Positions 44,260 to 50,441 of a stretch of 64,000 nucleotides of DNA are shown piece by piece (position 1 is the first letter of the stretch; each line of letters begins with the position of its first letter). Source of the DNA: Marifrigoribacter sp047730175 (GTDB taxonomy: Bacteria > Bacteroidota > Bacteroidia > Flavobacteriales > Flavobacteriaceae); NCBI RefSeq assembly GCF_047730175.1, contig NZ_CP159833.1:2232001-2296000 (forward strand), read 5' to 3'. A program made the position numbers and the translations under genes. Under the pieces are notes generated by a model, which did no database searches, was not told where the DNA came from, and saw only the letters and a list, made by a program, of their open reading frames with translations.

Positions 44260-45438
44260 TTATTCATATTCATAAATTAATTCAATCTTTTTGGAATTAT
44301 AATTATATTGTTGGTCACCAAAATAATTTCTTGTTTCTTTTAATAATAATGAGTCACTATTAAAGTCGTAGTTTATATTATATCCAAAAAAACTATTATC
44401 TGAATAAGTTCTCTTGTATTGTATTATATAGCTATTTGAAATATAATGAACGACATTGTCTCTATAGTTTCCATTACTAAAATTATCACTGTATAGCAAT
44501 AAATTATTTTTCCAATGTTCACCATAAATAAATTGATAATAATTGTAAGCATCAGAGCCTGATTGTGAATCATATTGATATTCATCAACTGTTCCTCCGT
44601 TAAAGTAGAGGTTAACATTTATTGGATTGCCATTTTGATAATTAATTACAGATTCAAAAAGTTGATTATTTATACCAGGAATTAGCTCTTTATAAATTAA
44701 GTTTTCAGAATTTAATTCCAAATGATGAACACTTGGATTTCCATTTGTATAGATTCGACCAATAAATTCTATTTCATTACCATTGTATATATATTGGCGT
44801 ATAATTGGACCATCTCCTCCATCTGATATAGTTTTAATTAAACGATTATTTACATCATAAAAATACTCAACATATGAGTATTCATCTTCTTTTTTCTTTA
44901 TTAAACCATTGTCATAATATTCAACTGTAGTTATGAAAATGTCACTAGAATTGTATGAAGTTTCAATTAGAGTTAATCTTTCGTTTTGAAACGTTTTTTT
45001 TATCCAAAAAACCAACTCATTATCATTATTATATCTATTTAATGTGACTGATTTTAAAGAATCTTCTATAATATTATTCAAGTTAATAATTATATCTGCT
45101 GTATCTGAAATATCACCATTTTCAACCTTTACTATTCCTGTAATGGTCGGGTTTGTTTCAAAGTCAAATAGACTTTCATTCAATATAGTTAATTCTCCAG
45201 TAGAAGGATTTACAGCAATCGCATTGTCTACTGATTGTTCAGCAATTGAGTATGTCAAACTCCCTTGATTTGTAGAAGCATCGACTGTTCCTAATGACAA
45301 TCCTGTATTAGAGTTTTCATCAATGGTTGTCTCAAAGTCAAATATTGATACTACTATTTCATTTGTTTCTTCATCATTTTCAGTACAAGAAAGTAATATT
45401 ACTAAAAATGTAAAAAATAAGATTTTATACTTGTTCAT
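44260..45438 (-). CDS. Cadherin-repeat lipoprotein (cassette 5)
   Basis: About 392 residues. The start at 45438 gives the lipoprotein signal MNKYKILFFTFLVILLSC; the frame extends upstream into the attC-like site. Residues 30-125 form a cadherin-like repeat (TIDENSNTGLSLGTVDASTNQ and PSTGELTILNESLFDFE). The rest is rich in Tyr and Asn with YNNDNELVFWIKK-type units resembling RHS or hypothetical surface repeats. Probably a cell-surface lipoprotein. The stop is 4 bases before the left arm of E6. Confidence 0.7.
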   Translation of the reverse strand: MNKYKILFFTFLVILLSCTENDEETNEIVVSIFDFETTIDENSNTGLSLGTVDASTNQGSLTYSIAEQSVDNAIAVNPSTGELTILNESLFDFETNPTITGIVKVENGDISDTADIIINLNNIIEDSLKSVTLNRYNNDNELVFWIKKTFQNERLTLIETSYNSSDIFITTVEYYDNGLIKKKEDEYSYVEYFYDVNNRLIKTISDGGDGPIIRQYIYNGNEIEFIGRIYTNGNPSVHHLELNSENLIYKELIPGINNQLFESVINYQNGNPINVNLYFNGGTVDEYQYDSQSGSDAYNYYQFIYGEHWKNNLLLYSDNFSNGNYRDNVVHYISNSYIIQYKRTYSDNSFFGYNINYDFNSDSLLLKETRNYFGDQQYNYNSKKIELIYEYE

Positions 45439-45449
45439 TTTATTGAAAT

Positions 45450-45588
45450 TATTTGTAACGATCACGTATATGGTTTGTTGCGTGTTTCAAGCAACTAATT
45501 TTGTAAATAATTACCGACCAAGAAAGTCCGAGAGGGTTTTCGTAAGTAAGCTAGAACTAGCAATTAATTATACACGGTGTTGTGCGTT
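45450..45588 (-). repeat. attC-like site E5
   Basis: Minus strand left arm AACGCACAAC (45588 to 45579), inner pair GAAAACCC/GGACTTTC (imperfect), right end CATATACGTGAT then CGTTACAAATA (to 45450). The left arm matches 9/10 the complement of its own unit's start (46821-46830) but 4/10 that of its right end. 45466-45547 is 77/82 identical to the lone-cassette site at 17145-17226. Confidence 0.85.
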
Positions 45589-45601
45589 GTAATTATTCTA
45601 A

Positions 45602-46765
45602 CTAACGATCTATTTTAATAATTTTATTGTACTGCATTATTGAATCTTTATTGTACACAATAAAAAAAGGTCCGCTCGGATAATTTGATATATCTATTTG
45701 ATTATTAATGTTTGTTATTAAGCTTTGATATACTTGTTGTCCAACCAAGTTATAAATTGTTAGTATACCATCTATATGTTCAATTGGTATGTGTAGATTT
45801 AATTTATCAATTACAGGGTTTGGATATATTTTAATGCTATTTTGCTCACTAATATCTTGAACTGTAAGTAGGTCGCAGAACTGAGTGAAATTTGTTTGTG
45901 TTGAAGATTGTAATAAATCATCAAAATCATTGAAAGCATTTATATTATCATATAAGGAATAATCCAGCCATAGTTCCAAAAAATTGATAGTTATTAATTG
46001 CTGTTCCTCCCTTGTAATATCTAAAGTTGGGTTGCAGAATGATTCACCAAAAGAACAATTGAAATTATCATCAGCAAAATAACAATGACCACCATCTATT
46101 ATGCTAATATGAGTTTTACAATTTGAGGCCAATTCATTGTACATGAGGGTTTGGTTTTCTTCAGGAGGTGTTACGCAATCATCATCTCCCGAGAAGATAA
46201 GCGTTGGCACAGTAATATTTAGTGAAGCTGAAATAGCTGATGGATTGGTTTCAGCGGCTGCGAAAGTCACTAATGTACTTATAGTTGAATTATTTTCTGC
46301 TGCTAAAAAGGATGCACCGCCACCCATAGAATGACCAAGAAGTCCAGTTTTAGGAGCCAAAGAGTTAAAGAACAATGAAGAGTTATCATTATTTTCATTT
46401 TGCATTTGAGTAGCCGCAAACTTTAAGTCAATTCCGAAATTTTCATGACTGGGACTTAAGGTCATTTCAGTTGTTGGAAAACAAATCACATAACCATTGG
46501 GAACTAATTCCGTCCAAAAATTTTCATAAGACTCCCAACTCATCAAGAATCCATGACCAAAAACAATTACAGGAAAATTACCTGAAGCGATTGGGACATT
46601 TTCACCTGGATTATCAGCAGGATAATATATTTCAGTTTCGATATTTCTGTTTCTACTACTGTCATAGAACGTAATTGAGGTATGACCTACGTTAAATGAT
46701 TGTGCTGAAATATTAGCAGAAAAAATCAATAAACCTACAAGTATTAAAAAACTCTTTAATTTCAT
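45602..46765 (-). CDS. Secreted alpha/beta hydrolase (lipase/cutinase-like) with T9SS domain (cassette 4)
   Basis: About 387 residues. The start at 46765 gives MKLKSFLILVGLLIFSANIS as signal peptide. The hydrolase domain (25-290) has FGHGFLMSW (oxyanion), nucleophile Ser in GLLGHSMGGGASF, acid in SGDDDCVTPPEEN and His in DGGHCYFAD, the layout of the PETase/cutinase-like polyester hydrolase branch. A T9SS type A sorting domain with YPNP ends it (about 315-387). Extracellular ester or polyester hydrolysis is likely. An unusual, large cargo for a cassette. Confidence 0.82.
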   Translation of the reverse strand: MKLKSFLILVGLLIFSANISAQSFNVGHTSITFYDSSRNRNIETEIYYPADNPGENVPIASGNFPVIVFGHGFLMSWESYENFWTELVPNGYVICFPTTEMTLSPSHENFGIDLKFAATQMQNENNDNSSLFFNSLAPKTGLLGHSMGGGASFLAAENNSTISTLVTFAAAETNPSAISASLNITVPTLIFSGDDDCVTPPEENQTLMYNELASNCKTHISIIDGGHCYFADDNFNCSFGESFCNPTLDITREEQQLITINFLELWLDYSLYDNINAFNDFDDLLQSSTQTNFTQFCDLLTVQDISEQNSIKIYPNPVIDKLNLHIPIEHIDGILTIYNLVGQQVYQSLITNINNQIDISNYPSGPFFIVYNKDSIMQYNKIIKIDR

Positions 46766-46820
46766 TTTAATCACTATTTTTATATTTTGTTTTTACTATT
46801 TATTTTTGCTATGAGATTAT

Positions 46821-46958
46821 GACGCACAACGTTTGGGCTATGATTTCGTTGCGGACAAATCCGATAGGATTTTTCCGTTAAACAACGAAGATAGCAAATA
46901 AGTGTGAAATTCCGATAGGGATTTCAGCCGCAATGAATTATAGCCGTTGTTGCCTACA
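46821..46958 (-). repeat. attC-like site E4
   Basis: Minus strand left arm TGTAGGCAAC (46958 to 46949), paired inner parts ATTGCGG/CCGCAACG, two apical hairpins around CCGATAGG, right end CATAGCCCAAA then CGTTGTGCGTC (to 46821). The left arm matches 9/10 the complement of its unit's own start (47381-47390) but 4/10 that of its right end. Confidence 0.85.
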
Positions 46959-46963
46959 GTTTT

Positions 46964-47371
46964 TTATTCAGTTTTAAAGTCAGATGTTATTCCGTTTAAT
47001 ATATTCGGATTCTCTTTTAATAATTCAGCACATTTTTTCACATATTCCTCAATGTATTCAATTCCGTTTTCTGCTATTTTTTTTAGTTGGTCAGATTCAT
47101 CCAATTTATCAATTCGATAATAGTTTGTTGGTATTTCCGCTTTAAATTCAATCGGTTCTGAGTGATTTATAATTGCAATTTCTGGCGAGTTCCAAGAAAT
47201 TTGAAAAATCAAACAGCTAAATTCTATTTCATTTTTTTTAGTTGTGATATAATATTCATCTCTAAACCACTTTTTCTTAAATTTTGGGAAGTCAAATTCA
47301 GATTGAAGAAAAGCAAAATTTTCTAAAATCAGTTTTTTCGATAATTTCCAAGTTGGTTCAAGAGTTCTCAT
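46964..47371 (-). CDS. Hypothetical protein (cassette 3)
   Basis: A 135-residue soluble protein with no domain I recognise; strands such as EFSCLIFQISWNSPEIAIIN suggest an alpha/beta fold. The ATG lies 19 bases after the E3 core and the stop 5 bases before the left arm of E4, so the unit is almost wholly coding. Confidence 0.6.
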   Translation of the reverse strand: MRTLEPTWKLSKKLILENFAFLQSEFDFPKFKKKWFRDEYYITTKKNEIEFSCLIFQISWNSPEIAIINHSEPIEFKAEIPTNYYRIDKLDESDQLKKIAENGIEYIEEYVKKCAELLKENPNILNGITSDFKTE

Positions 47372-47380
47372 TTTTCAAAT

Positions 47381-47445
47381 TGTAGGTAACGGTTTGGCTA
47401 TGAGCAGTGTCCCGAAGGGCATTACGTATAGGTGTTGTTGGCAAA
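47381..47445 (-). repeat. attC-like site E3 (compact)
   Basis: Minus strand left arm TTTGCCAAC (47445 to 47437), TATACGTAATG against CACTGCTCATA, apex CCCTTCGGG, right end CATAGCCAAAC then CGTTACCTACA (to 47381). At 65 bp it is as short as classical small attC sites. With one base more, the left arm matches 9/10 the complement of its unit's start (48129-48138) but 5/10 that of its right end. Confidence 0.85.
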
Positions 47446-47447
47446 TG

Positions 47448-47624
47448 TTATTCTTGTTTTTCACCATTTATGTATTTGTCAGTTCTAATAAGTTCTCCAG
47501 TTGGAGAGTAGATATTTACTGTACCATTCCCATTTACCAAGGTTCCTTTATTCAAGAGTTGACCGATGCTTGAGAGGTGAAGTATAAGTTGAATGCGTAG
47601 ATTATTATAAGTAGCAAAAGCTAT
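47448..47624 (-). pseudogene. Start-less MORN-like fragment in cassette 2
   Basis: A minus-strand frame with no ATG, 58 codons to a TAA at 47448: LLNKGTLVNGNGTVNIYSPT then GELIRTDKYINGEKQE. The pattern NGNGTVxxYxxxGxLxxxxxYxNG is that of MORN-like YwqK-type repeats. Its stop lies 3 bases before the left arm of E3, exactly where the main ORF of a cassette normally ends, so it is likely the remains of an original or fused cassette gene. Confidence 0.45.
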
Positions 47625-47711
47625 CTAATTAGGGTTTTATAATTTTCTCTTAGGTGTTAATTTGTAGCAATAAGTGCCCCTCGCCAGCAGGGCACATTGA
47701 AGAGTTAAAAT

Positions 47712-48110
47712 TTAATCAAATACCTTATTAACAAGTAAAGAATAATACCTACCCCCCTCAGATTTATACAAGCCCTCATATTGATTGCTAACACCCGATT
47801 CTCTCAGATAGATTAGTTCACATCTAACTACATAGCCAAGACCTAAATAAGAAGTGTGCATCATGTGGTCATCATCACTTCCGGTAGTGATAACAAAATC
47901 ATGAGTTCCAATCGAAAAATGTCTAAAATAAATTTTAATAATACCATCAGCTTGCTTTTCTAAAGTACCGGCCCATACAGGATCGGGAGTATTTGAGATG
48001 GCATCTTCTCTATCAACAGACATACGAATAGAGGTGGTCGCCCTTATGGTTTGAGCATCTACATTTGAAAGCCCTATAAATAAGGCAATAATTAATAGTG
48101 TTTGTTTCAT
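47712..48110 (-). CDS. Secreted hypothetical protein (cassette 2)
   Basis: About 132 residues. Start 48110 gives signal peptide MKQTLLIIALFIGLSNVDAQ. The frame is open a further 51 codons upstream, but that stretch reads through the attC-like site E2 and is not credible protein. The mature part (TTSIRMSVDREDAIS and FRHFSIGTHDFVITTGSDDD) is not a family I know. Its stop is 266 bases before the closing site, the gap holding a MORN-like fragment. Confidence 0.6.
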   Translation of the reverse strand: MKQTLLIIALFIGLSNVDAQTIRATTSIRMSVDREDAISNTPDPVWAGTLEKQADGIIKIYFRHFSIGTHDFVITTGSDDDHMMHTSYLGLGYVVRCELIYLRESGVSNQYEGLYKSEGGRYYSLLVNKVFD

Positions 48111-48128
48111 GTTTGTGATTTTTTTAAT

Positions 48129-48264
48129 GTTTGCCAACGTTGATGTATAAGAATAGTTGCGGGTTTGTATGCGAGGATTTTCCGAAGGAAAATAGACGTT
48201 AAAAACACGCAACGACCTTCGATTAAGCACTAAACCGCAATTATTTTTATACGGTGTTGGCAAC
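48129..48264 (-). repeat. attC-like site E2
   Basis: Minus strand left arm GTTGCCAAC (48264 to 48256), CCGTATAA, ATTGCGG paired with CCGCAACTAT and TTATAC, apex ATTTTCC-TTC-GGAAAAT, right end CATCAA then CGTTGGCAAAC (to 48129). A nearly perfect long imperfect palindrome. The left arm matches 9/10 the complement of its unit's start and 8/10 that of its right end, so this pair is not discriminating. Confidence 0.85.
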
Positions 48265-48269
48265 TGGCT

Positions 48270-48791
48270 TTATTTATCGTTCATAAAATTCCCAGTTGTT
48301 TCCCAATTTTTGTCCTTAGTCAGTTCATAACTAAAAGAGCGTATTAAATTTTCTTTTTTGATTTCTCTTTTTAGCCATTCATCTATTTTATTTTTGTTCC
48401 GAACGTATAGATAAATGTCCAAATGATTGCTGTTAAACAAATGTCCGACATTGTGAACAGGTGAAATTTTCGATAAGTTTTCAACTAATTCATTTTCAAG
48501 TTTATTTGCTAATTCACTTTCATCATCTAACGGAAGTCCATTTGGGTTACATTTTTCAGAATTCAATTCCATATTAATTTTCAAACTCCAAGGATAGTTA
48601 GACTTTTCTTTATAGTCTTTATATCCTCTATTAAAAGCTCCAATTGCAAGACTTCCGTCAGAATATTTAGCTTTTATTACGCCCAAATTCTCTTCCGGAT
48701 AATTCACTTTAAAGTCTTCCTTTTTTGAATCCTTGCAATTCCAAAATAAACTTAAAATTCCCATTGTCAATATTAAAATTTTGTTTTTCAT
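48270..48791 (-). CDS. Hypothetical lipoprotein (cassette 1)
   Basis: A 173-residue protein. MKNKILILTMGILSLFWNC is a lipoprotein signal ending in Cys. No known domain follows; KAKYSDGSLAIGAFNRGYKD is the most distinctive part. ATG 27 bases after the first junction, stop 6 bases before the left arm of E2. First cassette behind the recombinase. Confidence 0.6.
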   Translation of the reverse strand: MKNKILILTMGILSLFWNCKDSKKEDFKVNYPEENLGVIKAKYSDGSLAIGAFNRGYKDYKEKSNYPWSLKINMELNSEKCNPNGLPLDDESELANKLENELVENLSKISPVHNVGHLFNSNHLDIYLYVRNKNKIDEWLKREIKKENLIRSFSYELTKDKNWETTGNFMNDK

Positions 48792-48809
48792 TCGTTCGTT
48801 TTTCAGCTT

Positions 48810-48875
48810 GTTGCCAACTTGTTATATCGTTATGTTTATACTCGTTCACCGGAAATTATTCGCCGATAACGATAT
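48810..48875 (-). repeat. attI-like entry site E1 at the 3' end of the recombinase gene
   Basis: On the minus strand, ATATCGTTAT (48875 to 48866) and ATAACGATAT (48833 to 48824) form a 10-bp inverted repeat that spans the recombinase stop codon. It is followed by AACAAGTTGGCAAC: junction G^TTGGC of the first cassette, 48818. AACAAG^TTGGC resembles AACAAAG^TTAGGC of attI1 from class 1 integrons (from memory). Confidence 0.65.
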
Positions 48876-50042
48876 ATTTGATGCTTTTTTATCAGTTTCA
48901 ACTAAAGATAGCAAAGCTGTGTCTAAAGGACTTTGTATTTTTAATAAATCTTTCCTTGCAACATGGGTGTATATCATCGTCGTTTCTGGTTTACTATGCC
49001 CTAACAAATCTTGCACATAGCGCAAACCAACTCCATTTTCAATTAAATGAGTTGCAAAACTATGGCGTAAAGTATGTGGAGTTACCCTTTTTTTAATACC
49101 TGCTCGTTTACATGATCCCTTTAAAAAACTTCGAATACTGCTGGCATGGTACTTCCCTTTTTTAGGACTTTCAATAAAATATTGATGTGGTTGATAGGTC
49201 GTTATATAATTGAGGTATAAAGGAATAAAACTTTCAGCTAAAATCACTACTCTGTCTTTTCTTCCTTTTGCATTTTTTATAAATAACTGACGTCTATCCA
49301 CATCAATAGCACTTATTTGTAAATTAATAAGTTCTCCTACACGTAACCCTGCCGAATATAATAACGCTATTACAGCTCTGTGTTTTAAGTTTTTTGTAGC
49401 TCGTAAAATATCAATAACCTCTTCTTTGCTCAAAACCGTTGGCAGATAATTAGAACTGGAAGGTCGTGGTAATTCATCAATAATTAGGTTGCTTTCAGGT
49501 AAAAAGGCACCAAAATGCTTAAGGGCACTTATCATTTGTCGATGGGTACTTATAGCATAATGCTTAGTTGTTACTTGATGTTCAACAAATAATCGCACTT
49601 CGTTATTGGTAAGTTCTATAAATTCTTTGTCTCCTATAAATTCTACAAAATCTGCCACAAACGTAAAATATATTTTTATGGTGTTTTTGCTTAATCGCAA
49701 ACCTTTTAAGTATCGAACGAAGTTTCTAATTACTTCTTTATTAGCATCACTGATCTTTCTTGGCCCTCTTTTAAAATTGCGCTTTTGTGGTGGTTTAGTT
49801 TTCTTATCTATAGAATTTTTTATCTGACTATAATCTACATAAATTCCTTTTTTGTTGAGCTGAGTGTATAATGCATTCCATGTAATTACTTTAGTAAAAA
49901 TGTAAAATGTCTTTCTACTAGCACTCCATTGAACCCCTGTAATACTTTTTACCTTCTGTTTTATAGAATCATTATATTCAAATGAAATTCCAAAACAAGT
50001 TACTCCCTTATGAGTAAAGGGTGTGAGTTTTACTTTTTCCAT
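48846..50042 (-). CDS. Tyrosine recombinase, proposed integrase of the cassette array
   Basis: 398 residues. Residues 1-75 are an extra domain (GVTCFGISFEYNDSIKQKVK and GVQWSASRKTFYIF) also seen in other Bacteroidota recombinases. SAM-like core-binding domain about 98-185; catalytic domain about 200-370 with Arg234 (AGLRVGEL), Lys259, His323-xx-Arg326 (TPHTLRHSF), His349 (LLGHS) and Tyr358 (MIYTHV). The tail IQSPLD recalls the RSPLD of IntI1, but the IntI-type insertion between the Lys and His motifs seems absent. It faces the array and lies next to its entry site. Confidence 0.88.
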   Translation of the reverse strand: MEKVKLTPFTHKGVTCFGISFEYNDSIKQKVKSITGVQWSASRKTFYIFTKVITWNALYTQLNKKGIYVDYSQIKNSIDKKTKPPQKRNFKRGPRKISDANKEVIRNFVRYLKGLRLSKNTIKIYFTFVADFVEFIGDKEFIELTNNEVRLFVEHQVTTKHYAISTHRQMISALKHFGAFLPESNLIIDELPRPSSSNYLPTVLSKEEVIDILRATKNLKHRAVIALLYSAGLRVGELINLQISAIDVDRRQLFIKNAKGRKDRVVILAESFIPLYLNYITTYQPHQYFIESPKKGKYHASSIRSFLKGSCKRAGIKKRVTPHTLRHSFATHLIENGVGLRYVQDLLGHSKPETTMIYTHVARKDLLKIQSPLDTALLSLVETDKKASNISLSANNFR

Positions 50043-50067
50043 GGTTCTATTTTTTAATTACTCTTTC

Positions 50068-50075
50068 CAAAGTTT
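50068..50075 (-). promoter_or_regulatory. Possible -7 box of the recombinase gene
   Basis: AAACTTTG on the minus strand, one mismatch to TAnnTTTG, 25 bases before the ATG. Because recombinase and cassettes share orientation, this promoter could also read into the array. Weak evidence. Confidence 0.3.
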
Positions 50076-50120
50076 TTAACAGTGCTTCTATTAATTTAAT
50101 TTCTTCGTTTTTGCTAGGGC

Positions 50121-50285
50121 CTAATAAGAGGAGTATTGTTCGTAAATTCTAAAGCTGTCGCGCTGAGCATTGTCAAGCGAGCCTTCGGGCAATTCTGTTT
50201 CAAGGTTGGTAATGGCAGCCAATGCATTGGTCATGGCTGTTTCATCTAAAATTCGATTGATTCTGTTTTCTGTAAGATTACCCAT
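50121..50285 (-). pseudogene. Short, probably truncated gene upstream of the recombinase (54 aa)
   Basis: The minus strand from ATG 50285 gives MGNLTENRINRILDETAMTN, 34 more residues and a TAG at 50121. The start resembles longer flavobacterial hypotheticals of the form M..LTENRI..AL..LP..LT..QR.. (from memory). Right after the stop another frame is open up to 50045 (LLLGPSKNEEIKLIEALLKT and LERVIKK), suggesting a frameshift or a fusion at an insertion point. Either a real small protein or a truncated one. Confidence 0.4.
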
Positions 50286-50392
50286 AATAGTATTTATTTA
50301 AAAAATTAATATTCAATAAAAAAATACTGGGGAGTAAAAGGAAAGATGTTCTCTTGAGAGAGTTTAAATATACTAAAAAAAATGGTTAAACA

Positions 50393-50420
50393 AAAAAAAG
50401 CCCTTCTTTTGAAGGGCTTT
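50393..50420 (-). terminator. Terminator of gcvP
   Basis: AAAGCCCTTC (50397-50406), loop TTTT, GAAGGGCTTT (50411-50420). Read on the minus strand, a T run follows. It lies about 20 bases after the gcvP stop. Confidence 0.88.
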
Positions 50421-50441
50421 ATAATAGTATCGAATTAAAGT

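Noticed and set aside
45439..45465. N-terminal extension of the cadherin lipoprotein gene
   Set aside because: It starts inside site E5; the ATG at 45438 begins a proper lipoprotein signal.
48111..48263. N-terminal 51-codon extension of the cassette 2 gene
   Set aside because: It reads through the attC-like site E2. The internal ATG at 48110 gives a perfect signal peptide and lies 28 bases after the junction, as in the other units.
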